Source: Paenibacillus sp. FSL R5-0623
GTDB lineage: Bacteria > Bacillota > Bacilli > Paenibacillales > Paenibacillaceae
Reading direction: 5' to 3'
Length of the DNA: 64,000 bases
NCBI RefSeq assembly: GCF_037974265.1
Contig: NZ_CP150233.1
Coordinates: 6,907,619-6,971,618, forward strand
The position numbers were made by a program, and so were the translations under genes. Shown piece after piece: positions 33,828 through 43,517 of this stretch. Position 1 is the first letter of the stretch. Each line of letters begins with the position of its first letter. The notes beneath the pieces are model-generated. The model saw only the letters and a program-made list of their open reading frames with translations, did not search any database and had not been told where the DNA came from.

Positions 33828-33978
33828 TTAAAACAAAAGAAATCCATATGTCAATTTAATAATATGGTTATATGGCTCAATTTACCTCTGATTCGATAAA
33901 ATAGAGCTACCACATGTTCAGTCGAACCTGCGGACAGCCCTCATATCTTATCTAACGTACTAACGCTTGCGTAATGCT

Positions 33979-34884
33979 TCAATAATCTGGTCTGACTCGG
34001 TTTCCCGAAAACCCATAGTTGAACAACTTCCGAGTCTCCACAAAACGCCCTTCACGAGTATCTGTTCCAAATACAACTGATATCAGCCTTTTGCCATCAC
34101 GTTCAGCTGTCCCCACAAAATGATATCCGGAATCTTCATCATATCCGGTCTTCAATCCGTCATTCCCATCGTAAGCATACGGCCCACCAATAGAGGACAA
34201 CATCCAGTTCGTGTTACTCATGTACATCCCTTTTTGGTGCATTGATACTTGCATTTGACTAGAAACTCTTAAAATCTCGGGATGGTTATTCAGCAGATAT
34301 CGCGCAAGCTTGCATGCATCTATAGCCGTCATTAAGGTCTGCCCTTGTATATCCATCGGACGGTTAGGACCAAGCAGCTTTTCACTGAGGCCCGTTGAAT
34401 TCGTGAATTGTGTATCCTCAGACAGCCCAATCTGAGTTGCTTTCTGATTCATCTGTTGCACAAAATTTTGCTCTGTACCACTAATATGTTCTGCAAGAGC
34501 AACCGCTGCATCATTGGCTGAATAGACAGCTACCACCTGGAACAACTCCTGAACGGTGAATTGCTCTCCCTGTTTCAAGGTCAATTGACTGCCCCCCACC
34601 GAGCTGGCATACAGACTCACATTAACAAGATCGTTCCAACCTATATCACCATTGATCACGGCCTCCATTACTAACAGTTCTGTCATCAACTTACTGACGC
34701 CTGCCGGGGCAATCTCTTCGGAGCCGTTAAAATCCATTAAGATCTGTTCAGAATTCATATCCATTAATACCGCAGATTCAGCTTTAATTCCCGGTTTGCC
34801 TACCAGCATGTCCGGTTTCACACCCAAATATATAATAAGCAAGAGAGCCAGCAGCATACCTGCCCGTTTCCACCATTTTTTCAT
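33979..34884 (-). CDS. S11 D-alanyl-D-alanine carboxypeptidase homologue with missing catalytic serine
   Basis: 301 residues with an N-terminal signal/anchor helix. The family (PBP5-like, DacA/DacF) trims the terminal D-Ala from peptidoglycan stem peptides. Three active-site motifs are expected. SxN is present (YSANDAAV) and KTG is present (GLKTGYDED). The first motif, normally P-A-S-x-x-K, reads P-A-G-V-S-K-L-M-T (near residue 62): the nucleophilic Ser is Gly, checked in the DNA as GGC. Length is short because the C-terminal beta domain of PBP5 is absent. The product may be a binding pseudoenzyme. The gene is monocistronic; no partner is apparent. Confidence 0.85.
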   Translation of the reverse strand: MKKWWKRAGMLLALLLIIYLGVKPDMLVGKPGIKAESAVLMDMNSEQILMDFNGSEEIAPAGVSKLMTELLVMEAVINGDIGWNDLVNVSLYASSVGGSQLTLKQGEQFTVQELFQVVAVYSANDAAVALAEHISGTEQNFVQQMNQKATQIGLSEDTQFTNSTGLSEKLLGPNRPMDIQGQTLMTAIDACKLARYLLNNHPEILRVSSQMQVSMHQKGMYMSNTNWMLSSIGGPYAYDGNDGLKTGYDEDSGYHFVGTAERDGKRLISVVFGTDTREGRFVETRKLFNYGFSGNRVRPDY

Positions 34885-34980
34885 AAGATGATCACCTCTT
34901 ACCTATATAGACGAAGTAAAGAGGCTTTTTGTCTGCACTTTTTTGAAAAAAAGTTAAATTTTTTTTATTTTTTGGTTACA

Positions 34981-35033
34981 AAAAAACATGAACCCCATAC
35001 ACCCATGCCAGAGTGTACAGAATCCATGTTTTT
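34981..35033 (-). terminator. Terminator of the oligopeptide transporter operon
   Basis: AAACATG (34984-34990) pairs with CATGTTT (35025-35031) with additional GTGTA/TACAC pairing inside. On the minus strand it is followed by a run of T. It lies 105 nt past the oppA stop. Confidence 0.75.
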
Positions 35034-35137
35034 AAAGACACTTTTTATTCATTTTCCCAGGAGAATTCTTCATTAATAATCTAGCAACCGGCTTCTTAAA
35101 GGACCCCAATCCTTACAGCTGCTAATTTAAGAATGTT

Positions 35138-36964
35138 TTACTGAGCTACAACTGCTTTGTCTGCATTAACTTGCAGGTCGCTCAGGTAAACGCCTGTTCC
35201 ATCACCAATCGCATAGTTCATTACACGTTTGTTAACGGGTGCTACAACTGCACGATACAGTGTAGGGAATACAGGAACTTCATCTACCATGTATTGCTGC
35301 CATTGATTGTAGACCTCTTTACGCTTGTCTACATCAAATGCTTCAGCAGAGATACCTTGTGCCAGCAATTTGTCATTCTCTTCGCTGGAGAATCTGGAGA
35401 AGTTATAGAGTGCATCACGGCCATACAGACCAGATGGATCTACGTCAATACCAACGCCCCATGCTGCTTGATACACATCAATGTTTGGATCATCTTTACC
35501 TGTGTTACCTACACGGTCATAGAAGCTGTTGAACTCAACCATTTCGAGGTTTACTTTCAAACCAATAGCTGCCCATGATTGAACATAATAACGAGCCAAT
35601 GGTTCAGCTGTGTCGCCACCAGTCATGGATACAAAGTTGATTTCGAGTGGTGTTCCATCCGGATTCGTACGGAATTCACCATCCAGTTTGTAACCAGCTT
35701 CGTCGAGCAATGCTTTCGCTGCTTCTGGATCATATGTTACACCCGGATTGTTGGAATCATGGAATTCTGGGTGAGATGGTGGAATCAAGGTTGTTGCGTT
35801 CCAACGCAGGCCATTATAGAAACGTTTACCAACTTGATCGTTATCTACAGCCATCCACATTGCTTTACGTAATTTTTTATCGCCCATTTTTGCTTCGGCA
35901 TTGCTTACAACTTTTCCGTTCTCTTCATCCCACGTACCCAGTTTGAAACCGATGTACGTATAAGCACGATCGATTGCTCCCAGGAATTCTACATTGGACA
36001 GGTTAGCATTATCTTTGTATTGATCTGTCGGGAATGCATCCACGAGGTCTACCCCGCCAGATTTCAGTTCTTGAACAACCGTTGTCGGGTTGATAACTTT
36101 CAGAGTCACTTTGTCCAGTTTCGGAGCTCCACGCCAGTAGTCTTCGTTTTTAACATAAGTTACAGACTCACCCGGAGTGATGACATCCACTTTAAATGGA
36201 CCAAAACCAATTGGTTTTTCACGTACTTCTTTGGAAGAAGACATTTTTGCTACATCCATATCTCCGAAGATATGTTTAGCCAATGGATACGTCCATACGC
36301 CACCTGTCAGCAGGGACGGAGTAGATTCTTTATACGTAATGCTGATTTGTTTGTCGCTCAGTACTTTAATACCAGAGATTGTTTTTGCTTTTCCAGCATG
36401 GAATTCTTCCATACCTACTATGCTAGTAAAGTTGGAGTCATAACGTGGACCATCATACGCTTTGTTACCAATAACTTCATAAGCAAATTGCAGATCTTCA
36501 GCCGTTACCGGCTTGCCATCATGCCAGTTTACGTTGTCACGAATGGTCAGTGTGAACGTTTTGCCATCTTCAGAAGTTTCATACGTTGCTGCACCATCGT
36601 TGGTATACACATAGTCTTTATCCCAAGTCAGCAAGCCTTCGTCGAACCATTGAAGAACCTGTACATCCGGGTTACCGGAATAGAAATTGTAGTTCAGTGT
36701 ACCTTCAAAAGCAGTATCCGACACAAGTCCAAATGTAATCGATCCACCCTCGATCGCAGTACCCTCATTCGTTTTGACATTGTTGAAGTCATCAATGGAG
36801 TAAACGCCCTCTTCATTAGCAGGTTTTTCCTCCGTTTTTCCCTCTTCTGTGTTGGAAGCTGGAGCTGGAGTAGCTGCTTCTTTCTCAGAGCACGCCGCGA
36901 GCACCAATACAAAGACCAACATCATCGTGAAAAATAGTCCCCGTGAAAATAATCCCTTTTTCAT
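35138..36964 (-). CDS. oppA: Oligopeptide ABC transporter, substrate-binding lipoprotein
   Basis: 608 residues, SBP_bac_5 family. Signal with lipobox VLAAC, a short Pro/Glu-rich linker, then the three-lobed binding fold; recognisable blocks are TLTIRDNVNWHDGKPVTAED, FGPFKVD, DLVDAFPTDQ and WGVGIDVDPSG near the C-terminus. It captures peptides outside the membrane and hands them to OppBC. As last gene of the D-F-B-C-A operon it directly precedes the terminator. The opp/dpp/app subtype cannot be fixed from sequence. Confidence 0.93.
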   Translation of the reverse strand: MKKGLFSRGLFFTMMLVFVLVLAACSEKEAATPAPASNTEEGKTEEKPANEEGVYSIDDFNNVKTNEGTAIEGGSITFGLVSDTAFEGTLNYNFYSGNPDVQVLQWFDEGLLTWDKDYVYTNDGAATYETSEDGKTFTLTIRDNVNWHDGKPVTAEDLQFAYEVIGNKAYDGPRYDSNFTSIVGMEEFHAGKAKTISGIKVLSDKQISITYKESTPSLLTGGVWTYPLAKHIFGDMDVAKMSSSKEVREKPIGFGPFKVDVITPGESVTYVKNEDYWRGAPKLDKVTLKVINPTTVVQELKSGGVDLVDAFPTDQYKDNANLSNVEFLGAIDRAYTYIGFKLGTWDEENGKVVSNAEAKMGDKKLRKAMWMAVDNDQVGKRFYNGLRWNATTLIPPSHPEFHDSNNPGVTYDPEAAKALLDEAGYKLDGEFRTNPDGTPLEINFVSMTGGDTAEPLARYYVQSWAAIGLKVNLEMVEFNSFYDRVGNTGKDDPNIDVYQAAWGVGIDVDPSGLYGRDALYNFSRFSSEENDKLLAQGISAEAFDVDKRKEVYNQWQQYMVDEVPVFPTLYRAVVAPVNKRVMNYAIGDGTGVYLSDLQVNADKAVVAQ

Positions 36965-36982
36965 GAACCTTTCCTCCCTTTT

Positions 36983-37888
36983 TTAACCTCTTCTTTGTCT
37001 TGCATCAGTCGCACGCTTTAGGGCTTGACCGACATTATTTATACTCAACATCAATACCAGAATCAGTACCGATGCGGGTAGCCATATCCACCATCTGGAT
37101 TCCAGGGTTTGCGGATTACGTGCATAACTTACGAGTGTTCCAAGACTAGGCGTACTTTCGGGAAAACCAAATCCCAGGAAAGATAACCCTGATTCGAGGC
37201 CAATGTTGGCAGCGAGATTCAATGTCATCGTTACGATGATAATGGAGCTCAGATTCGGAAGAACCTGTGAGAGCATAATCTTCAGATGAGAAGAACCCAA
37301 TGTTTTTGAAGCTTTTACATAATCCAGTTCCCGTTCCTGTAATGCTTTGGAGCGAATCAATCTGGCAATACCCATCCAGAGAAATGCCGTCATGATTAGA
37401 GAGAACGAGATGATATTGTATTTCGGTACTGCCGTAACAAACGCGATAACAATCATCAACATTGGAAGGATCATGAAGAAATCAACAACACGCATAAACA
37501 GGTTGTCTATCATTCCACCGAAATAACCGGATAAAAGGCCAATTAAGATACCTATGAAGCCAGTCATTAACGTTACGATAATTCCAATGGTCAGGGAGTT
37601 ACGTGTACCGATGACCAGTTGGCCAAATACATCACGACCTCCATAGTCCGTTCCAAGCCAATACTTAGCGGATGGTGGTTCATATAAGGCAAACAGATCC
37701 ACGCGTACGATATCATCCTGATTCAGAATGAGAGACGTGCCATATACCAGCAACATGACCAAGCCCAAGAAAATGAGCGAGATTAGTGCCACCTTATCTC
37801 TGACAAGCTCCCGCCATACAATACTCAAGCTGGAGGGGCTTTTATCAACCTTTTGTGAAGTTACAACTACCTCGTTGGCCTTGCTCAT
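36983..37888 (-). CDS. oppC: Oligopeptide ABC transporter, permease OppC
   Basis: 301 residues with six hydrophobic segments, an N-terminal OppC-type helix region and the BPD_transp_1 core. The EAA-loop motif lies at YVKASKTLGSSHLKIMLSQVLPN, where the permease contacts the ATPases. The C-terminus is short and basic. It sits between oppB (29-nt gap) and oppA (18-nt gap). Confidence 0.93.
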   Translation of the reverse strand: MSKANEVVVTSQKVDKSPSSLSIVWRELVRDKVALISLIFLGLVMLLVYGTSLILNQDDIVRVDLFALYEPPSAKYWLGTDYGGRDVFGQLVIGTRNSLTIGIIVTLMTGFIGILIGLLSGYFGGMIDNLFMRVVDFFMILPMLMIVIAFVTAVPKYNIISFSLIMTAFLWMGIARLIRSKALQERELDYVKASKTLGSSHLKIMLSQVLPNLSSIIIVTMTLNLAANIGLESGLSFLGFGFPESTPSLGTLVSYARNPQTLESRWWIWLPASVLILVLMLSINNVGQALKRATDARQRRG

Positions 37889-37917
37889 CTTGTTTTCACC
37901 CCGAAATCTTCAAGTTC

Positions 37918-38880
37918 TTACTTGATCCGTATACGTGGATCTACAATTCCTAGAATTATGTCAGACAGCAATGCCCCGAGAATGGAAGCTACGCCATACA
38001 ACAATACGAGTGCAGTCACAACGCTGAAGTCACGCAATGAGATGGAACTCAGGAACAACTGCCCCATACCTGGATAACTGAATATACTTTCGATAAATAC
38101 CGTGCCTCCGATAAGTCCTGTGATCTCATATCCAAAGAACGCGGCGATAGGTAATAATGAGTTCCTCAAGATATGCCTGTTGTAGATCCGGGATTCCGAG
38201 GCACCTTTGGCTCTGGCAGTAATAACGAATTCCTTATGCTTGATATCAATGATTTCACTACGTAAATATTGAACCGTAGATACCGTTGTAATTAGTGCCA
38301 TGGATAATGCCGGCAATAATAGATGATAGAACTTACTCATTACGTAGCTGAATGTGCCTGGTGTAAGTCCTGGCGCAACGCTACCTCCTGTCGGGAACCA
38401 GCCGAAGTGGAATCCGAAGATCCATACCATCACCAGTGCAAAGATGAACAATGGTGCGGCAAAGCCCAGGTAGGTGTATCCCGTGATCAACCGATCAGAC
38501 CAGGTATCGTTGTAACGACCACTGATGATACCCAGTGGAATAGCGATCAGGTAAGTCAGTACAAGTGTCGCCAGTGCGAGCCAGAATGTGTTTGCTACAC
38601 GCTGACCGATCAGGTCCGTAACCGGCATTTTGAAACGGAAGGATTGCCCAAAATCACCTTGGATAGCGTTTTTGATCCAGTCCCAATATTGCACGTACCA
38701 AGGATTATTCAATCCCAGTCTCTCTCGCTGCGCTTCCAATGCTTTGGGATCAACGCTTGGATCAAGCAATCCCGTTAGTGCATCGCCCGGCATGGCCTTG
38801 GCCATCAGAAAGACCAAAAGACTAAGTAAAAATATCTGAGGGATCATTATGATAATTCTGCGTACTATCGTTTTCCACAT
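37918..38880 (-). CDS. oppB: Oligopeptide ABC transporter, permease OppB
   Basis: 320 residues; N-terminal helix IIIMIPQIFLLSLLVFLMAK, then KAMPGD typical of OppB N-termini, and the core with the EAA loop at ITARAKGASESRIYNRHILRN. It pairs with OppC to form the membrane pore. It starts 7 nt after oppF ends. Confidence 0.93.
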   Translation of the reverse strand: MWKTIVRRIIIMIPQIFLLSLLVFLMAKAMPGDALTGLLDPSVDPKALEAQRERLGLNNPWYVQYWDWIKNAIQGDFGQSFRFKMPVTDLIGQRVANTFWLALATLVLTYLIAIPLGIISGRYNDTWSDRLITGYTYLGFAAPLFIFALVMVWIFGFHFGWFPTGGSVAPGLTPGTFSYVMSKFYHLLLPALSMALITTVSTVQYLRSEIIDIKHKEFVITARAKGASESRIYNRHILRNSLLPIAAFFGYEITGLIGGTVFIESIFSYPGMGQLFLSSISLRDFSVVTALVLLYGVASILGALLSDIILGIVDPRIRIK

Positions 38881-38887
38881 ATGGCCT

Positions 38888-39820
38888 TCAACCTTTCTGA
38901 GGTAGAGCTACTCGGTGAGTATCGGAAATGGATTTGAGCGAGTATGCAAGCCCTTCCTCATCAAAGAAATTTCGGTATGAATGTTCATACTCGGATTTGA
39001 CCTGTTGACGGAAGGCTACCATTTCCTCTCGTTTGGTTGGGTCCATATCCGGAATGGCTGCAATGAGACGTTTGGTATAGATGTGTTGCGGATTCTCAAA
39101 AATATCATTTGTTGTGCCCTGTTCCACATATCGACCTTTATACATAATTCCAATCTGATCACACATATGACGGATGATACCCAGATCGTGACTGATGAAC
39201 AGATAGGTCAGATTTAATTCTTTTTGAATTTCCTGCATGAAGTTGAGTACCTGAGCCTGTACCGATACATCGAGTGCAGATACAGGTTCATCCGCGATAA
39301 TTAGCTTCGGCTTCAGTGCAATAGCCCGTGCAATACCGATCCGTTGACGCTGCCCCCCTGAGAATTCATGCGGATATTTGTAGATTGATTCCGGACTCAG
39401 GCCAACCTTTTCAAGTAATTCTCTTACTTGTCTTTTCTCCTCGGTAGCTGTCAGACGCTCATAGTTACGAAACGGCTCAGCGATAATATCGATAACCCGC
39501 TTCTTTGGATTCAGTGATGAATAAGGGTCTTGAAAAATCATTTGTACATCCCGCTGAAGCTGCCTGTTCTTACGTCGCTCCGTAGCCAGATTTTTGCCGT
39601 TAAACAGAATCTTGCCGTCAGTGACATGGTTTAGCCCAATAATGGCTCTGCCTGTTGTTGTCTTACCTGAACCTGATTCGCCAACCAGACCATAGGTCTG
39701 TCCTTCTTCAATGGAGAAGCTAACATCATCAACAGCCTTTACACTGCCAATTTCCCGTTTAAGCAATCCACCGCGAATCGGAAAGTGTATCTTGAGTCCT
39801 TCTACTTCGAGTAATGCCAT
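38888..39820 (-). CDS. oppF: Oligopeptide ABC transporter, ATPase OppF
   Basis: 310 residues from the ATG at 39820 (MALLEVEGLKIHF), with an AGGAGG box about 9 nt upstream lying inside the end of oppD; the longer in-frame extension overlaps oppD and is not used. Walker A GESGSGKTTTGRAI, signature FSGGQRQRIGIARA, Walker B LIIADEPVSALD and a C-terminal oligopeptide-type extension are present. Confidence 0.93.
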   Translation of the reverse strand: MALLEVEGLKIHFPIRGGLLKREIGSVKAVDDVSFSIEEGQTYGLVGESGSGKTTTGRAIIGLNHVTDGKILFNGKNLATERRKNRQLQRDVQMIFQDPYSSLNPKKRVIDIIAEPFRNYERLTATEEKRQVRELLEKVGLSPESIYKYPHEFSGGQRQRIGIARAIALKPKLIIADEPVSALDVSVQAQVLNFMQEIQKELNLTYLFISHDLGIIRHMCDQIGIMYKGRYVEQGTTNDIFENPQHIYTKRLIAAIPDMDPTKREEMVAFRQQVKSEYEHSYRNFFDEEGLAYSLKSISDTHRVALPQKG

Positions 39821-39824
39821 TATG

Positions 39825-40823
39825 TTATTCCTCCTCAGCTTGGTCAGGGAAATGAAAGTGCTGGTAACAGGTACAACGTACATAGTGACCTGGTGCAATT
39901 TCATGCATCTGCGGGTTCTCTTCATGAGCCGAATCACTAATCCATGGAATTCGGGCCTTGAATCGGCACCCTTTGCGAGGAAGATTTTTGAGTGAAGGCA
40001 CGATGCCTTGGATAACATGCAATTTGGATCTTTCTTCAGAAAGGGTAGGGATAGAGTTCAACAGTGAACGTGTATACGGATGCTTCGCATCATTCATCAA
40101 CGTGAAGATATCTGCGATTTCAACAATTTCACCTGCATACATAACTGCCACGCGATCTGCCATTTCAGCCACTACACCCAAATCATGTGTAATCAGAATA
40201 ATGCCTGCGTTAATCTCATTCTTCAGATCACGGATCAGTTCCAGAATCTGTAGTTGAATCGTAACGTCAAGCGCCGTCGTTGGTTCATCGGCTATGAGTA
40301 GTTCCGGTTTGTTGGCAATCGCAATGGCAATAACAATTCTCTGTCTCATACCACCAGATAGTTCGTGGGGATACTGCTTGTATATTTGTTCGGGACGTGG
40401 AATCCCTACCTGATTCAATAAGTGAATGACCTTTTCTCTCTTCTCTCTGGAAGACAGCTTGGACTGATGAAGTGTGAGAATCTCTTCAATCTGTTCACCA
40501 ATAATCATTAGAGGATTTAGTGCGGACAAAGGGTCCTGAAAAATCATGCCCATTTCTTTGCCGCGTAGTTTGTTTAATTTGCTTGGGGAGATGTTGGCAA
40601 TATCTTGTCCTTTATAGAGAATCTGGCCTTCGATCTTTGCTTTGTTATGCAAACCCATAAGAGAGAATGCAAAAGCACTTTTACCTGACCCGGATTCACC
40701 TACAATTGCCAACACTTCATTTTTCTTCACCGTAAGGTTAACGTGATCCACTGCTGCATAATAGTCATCTTCAATTCTGAATGATGTTGTTAGATTTCTG
40801 ACTTCCAATAGCTCTGTATTCAA
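39825..40823 (-). CDS. oppD: Oligopeptide ABC transporter, ATPase OppD
   Basis: 332 residues if translation begins at TTG 40823, which is preceded by TTAGGGTGAT; the longer in-frame extension has no ribosome site and unrelated sequence. Walker A GESGSGKSAFAFS, signature LSGGMRQRIVIAIA, Walker B LLIADEPTTALD, and the C-terminal oligopeptide extension with a Cys-rich tail (KGCRFKARIPW..., YVRCTCYQH) that may bind an iron-sulfur cluster or zinc in this subfamily. First gene of the operon D-F-B-C-A. Confidence 0.9.
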   Translation of the reverse strand: MNTELLEVRNLTTSFRIEDDYYAAVDHVNLTVKKNEVLAIVGESGSGKSAFAFSLMGLHNKAKIEGQILYKGQDIANISPSKLNKLRGKEMGMIFQDPLSALNPLMIIGEQIEEILTLHQSKLSSREKREKVIHLLNQVGIPRPEQIYKQYPHELSGGMRQRIVIAIAIANKPELLIADEPTTALDVTIQLQILELIRDLKNEINAGIILITHDLGVVAEMADRVAVMYAGEIVEIADIFTLMNDAKHPYTRSLLNSIPTLSEERSKLHVIQGIVPSLKNLPRKGCRFKARIPWISDSAHEENPQMHEIAPGHYVRCTCYQHFHFPDQAEEE

Positions 40824-41483
40824 ATCAATCACCCTAACCCCATAATTTCCGTAGATTGTATTCGTGTGTAGAGATATGCATCCACTGTATATTTCCAAGT
40901 TCTTGAAGATAACGAACAATAGCTTATACAAAATACCAAATTGTTAGGAGAAACAAGTATAAGAGACTTATATTTAGACCATTGGTCAATTAATGTTGAT
41001 AATTCCTAGCGGAATTATATATCAAAATAATTAATGTAATCATACGTGTAATTTTAGCTAACGTCAATGCTTATTTTGAGATTTTTGGTATAAATGTTTT
41101 TTATACTACAGATTTGGATATTAGTAATACTATAAAGGCATATATCAGGAATTTTGAGAGGTGTTATCTTGTTTTTGGCTGTGAGGTGTACATAGGCAAT
41201 TAGTCAAAATAACATATACATAACATAACAGTTACATCTAATGTATATGTATGCTTTAATTTAAGTAGACAATCTTAATTTTGCGTGAGGTAAATGTTAC
41301 ATATATGAGTGATGATTATATATCGATCCATAGCTGAATTTTATTGAACCGGAGCCGTTATGCTTACAATTGAAATAATATGTGCGATCAAAGCAAAAAA
41401 TCTAGTTAATCTAGTATAGTTTTATTTATTTGCTAATGTAAAGACCAAATTGTCATCTTTTATCATTTATTTTACAAAAGAAA
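40824..41483. promoter_or_regulatory. Long AT-rich upstream region of the opp operon
   Basis: About 660 nt without a gene. It contains GACCATTGGTC (40977-40987), a perfect 11-bp palindrome, and ATAATTCC-TAGC-GGAATTAT (40999-41018), an 8-bp-arm hairpin; either could bind a nutritional regulator. No riboswitch was recognised. The opp promoter is likely near 40930-41000 but the boxes are not clear. Confidence 0.45.
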
Positions 41484-41506
41484 GAAAAAAGCCCTGCAAA
41501 ATGCAG
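41484..41506 (-). terminator. Terminator after the M15 peptidase gene
   Basis: CTGCA/TGCAG stem (41494-41506), on the minus strand followed by GGGCTTTTTT; 48 nt beyond the stop at 41554. Confidence 0.7.
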
Positions 41507-41553
41507 AACTTATCTAATATTTATTCATTTAATTGTATATAAAACACCTTTTA

Positions 41554-42144
41554 CTAAGAATCAGGAGGTCTTTTACCACGTTTTAACTCATTAATACTCA
41601 AACCAAAATCCATCTGCAAGTGAGGATAGTCCGGAAAGTTTGCCCAATCTCCACCCCAAGTGAAACCTAACTCTTTGGCTAGATCCACAACTTCCATCCA
41701 GTCTGCCTTACCATTGCCGTTATCATCCCGTTCCATATCCCACACCACATCACCCTCAGGCGTCCTCAATGCAAAATCAATTGCTAATCCGTAGTTATGA
41801 TAAGACTCACCACCACGTGCATTAGTAACGATATTGCCTGCACTTGAACGTCCTTGGTTGAATAGTGCATCTTGCTCCTCGGAACTTCGGTAACCGTGGG
41901 TGATAACAATCTCTATTCCACGTCTCGCTGCCTTACGTACCAATAATTTCTCATTCTCTGCTACCACAGGATGTAGGCCGGTGATTGGCATAGCTTCTTG
42001 GATTGTTGTCCCAGGCCACATGTTATCTATATCATCTTTTTGTTGTAACCACACATATATAATGGAAAGTAAAAGAGTAGCTATAATCCAGGTTTTCAGA
42101 CTGCTCTTTTTTCTCTGTTTGCCTTTACGTTTTGATGTATTCAT
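41554..42144 (-). CDS. M15 family D,D-carboxypeptidase/L,D-endopeptidase (VanY/CwlK-like)
   Basis: 196 residues from the ATG at 42144, five nt after AGGAG; the GTG two codons earlier abuts that site. A basic N-terminal tail and one transmembrane helix (TWIIATLLLSIIYVWLQQ) are followed by a zinc peptidase domain. Motifs are SYHNYGLAIDFAL (HxxGxxxD, with His and Asp zinc ligands), THGYRSSEEQDAL and HLQMD near the end. It trims or cleaves peptidoglycan stem peptides outside the cell. Its own terminator follows. Confidence 0.9.
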   Translation of the reverse strand: MNTSKRKGKQRKKSSLKTWIIATLLLSIIYVWLQQKDDIDNMWPGTTIQEAMPITGLHPVVAENEKLLVRKAARRGIEIVITHGYRSSEEQDALFNQGRSSAGNIVTNARGGESYHNYGLAIDFALRTPEGDVVWDMERDDNGNGKADWMEVVDLAKELGFTWGGDWANFPDYPHLQMDFGLSINELKRGKRPPDS

Positions 42145-42308
42145 ATCCACTCCTGATGATTATTCTGAAATAAAGCTATTCTTGCTAACTGAGCCTTTTC
42201 AGTAGATTAGACTCTATTATAATCCATTTGAGCCTTGAATGCTTCTATCACCATAGTTTGGATTCTCTAATTAGCTAGAGTGAACATGTTATTTTATTCT
42301 ATACATAC

Positions 42309-42339
42309 AAAAAAGCAGCCGGCTATAAGCCGACTGCTT
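42309..42339 (-). terminator. Terminator of the rpsF-ssb-rpsR operon
   Basis: AAGCAG (42313-42318) pairs with CTGCTT (42334-42339), with inner GGC/GCC pairing, followed on the minus strand by six T residues. Confidence 0.85.
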
Positions 42340-42360
42340 CGTATGCAAGCTGAGTAAAAA

Positions 42361-42633
42361 CTACTCAGTTGTGTATGGCAATAATGCGATTTGACGGGAG
42401 CGTTTGATTGCAATCGTCAGCATGCGTTGATATTTAGCGCTAGTACCTGTTACACGGCGTGGCAAAATTTTTCCACGTTCGCTGATAAATTTACGAAGCA
42501 AGTCCGTATCTTTATAATCGATGTGAGTAATTTTGTTAGCTGTGAAGAAGCACACTTTACGACGTTTATTACGGCCGCCACGACGTGCCGGTCTTTTATC
42601 GTTGTCTCCGCCTTCTCTTTGCTTGAAGCCCAT
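42361..42633 (-). CDS. rpsR: 30S ribosomal protein S18
   Basis: 90 residues with the S18 core KVCFFTANKITHIDYKDTDLL, ILPRRVTGTSAKYQRMLTIAIKRSRQIALLP. The N-terminal extension is Gly/Arg-rich and basic. It forms a heterodimer with S6 in the platform of the small subunit. Last gene of rpsF-ssb-rpsR. Confidence 0.98.
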   Translation of the reverse strand: MGFKQREGGDNDKRPARRGGRNKRRKVCFFTANKITHIDYKDTDLLRKFISERGKILPRRVTGTSAKYQRMLTIAIKRSRQIALLPYTTE

Positions 42634-42689
42634 GCTTTTCAGTCCTTTCCTATCATGTAACCCATATCTCCTAAGAGTATCAGTTCATG

Positions 42690-43175
42690 TTAAAATGGCA
42701 AATCATCATCCGATATATCAATCGGTTTTCCGTCATCGGAAAAAGGATCCTGATTGTTGCTACGCGAATTATTGTTATTGTTCGCGCGTCCGCCGCCTCC
42801 ATAAGAAGGCTCTTCACGCATTGGTTGCCCACCGCCACCACCGCTATTATCACGGTTAGCTGACTCCAAGAAACGGACATTATCGGCAATGACTTCGGTC
42901 ACGTATACACGTTTTCCTTCGTTATTCTCGTAGTTCCGTACTTGAATGCGTCCTTCGACTGCAGCCAGGCGTCCTTTGCGCAAGTAGTTCGCACAGGTCT
43001 CGGCAAGCTGTCTCCAGGTTACGACCGGAATGAAATCGGCTTCCTTTTCTCCCCCTTGGCTTGTAAACGGTCTGTCCACTGCCAAAGTAAATTGCGTAAC
43101 TGCTACTCCTGCTGGAGTGTAACGCAACTCAGGATCCCGGGTTAACCGTCCGATCAGAATGACACGGTTCAACAA
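42690..43175 (-). CDS. ssb: Single-stranded DNA-binding protein
   Basis: 161 residues: OB fold (MLNRVILIGRLTRDPELRYTP at the start), a Gly/Asn-rich flexible linker (about 108-150) and the acidic tip DISDDDLPF that recruits repair and replication partners. Located between rpsF and rpsR as in most Firmicutes. Confidence 0.98.
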   Translation of the reverse strand: MLNRVILIGRLTRDPELRYTPAGVAVTQFTLAVDRPFTSQGGEKEADFIPVVTWRQLAETCANYLRKGRLAAVEGRIQVRNYENNEGKRVYVTEVIADNVRFLESANRDNSGGGGGQPMREEPSYGGGGRANNNNNSRSNNQDPFSDDGKPIDISDDDLPF

Positions 43176-43223
43176 TGTAATCCCCTCCTTCAGAGCGTAT
43201 TGGTGCGTTAATCACGAGTAGTC

Positions 43224-43517
43224 TTAAGCAGACTTAACGTCGTTGGTAATGAGATAACGAATTACTTCGTCAGAAATCTTCATGAGACGCTCAAGTTCAG
43301 TTACAACTGCTGGTTCAGCAGTGAAATGTACCAGAACATAAAAACCATCACGGAATTTCTTGATCTCATACGCAAGACGGCGTTTACCCATAACGTCGTG
43401 AGCTGTAACTTCACCACCGCCGTTGGAGATGATGCCTTGGAATTTATCGACTGTAGCTTGAACAACTTCTTGCTCAATGTCAGGACGAATAATGTACATC
43501 ACTTCATATTTGCGCAT
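43224..43517 (-). CDS. rpsF: 30S ribosomal protein S6
   Basis: 97 residues from the ATG at 43517 (MRKYEVMYIIRPDI), preceded by AAGGAGGTG; the longer frame upstream is not S6-like. It ends KISDEVIRYLITNDVKSA. S6 pairs with S18. A hairpin TCAA-CCTAGA-TTGA lies just upstream in the leader; whether this is the S6:S18 autoregulatory element is uncertain. Confidence 0.97.
   Translation of the reverse strand: MRKYEVMYIIRPDIEQEVVQATVDKFQGIISNGGGEVTAHDVMGKRRLAYEIKKFRDGFYVLVHFTAEPAVVTELERLMKISDEVIRYLITNDVKSA

Noticed and set aside
36020..36937. 305-codon rightward frame
   Set aside because: Antisense shadow of oppA.
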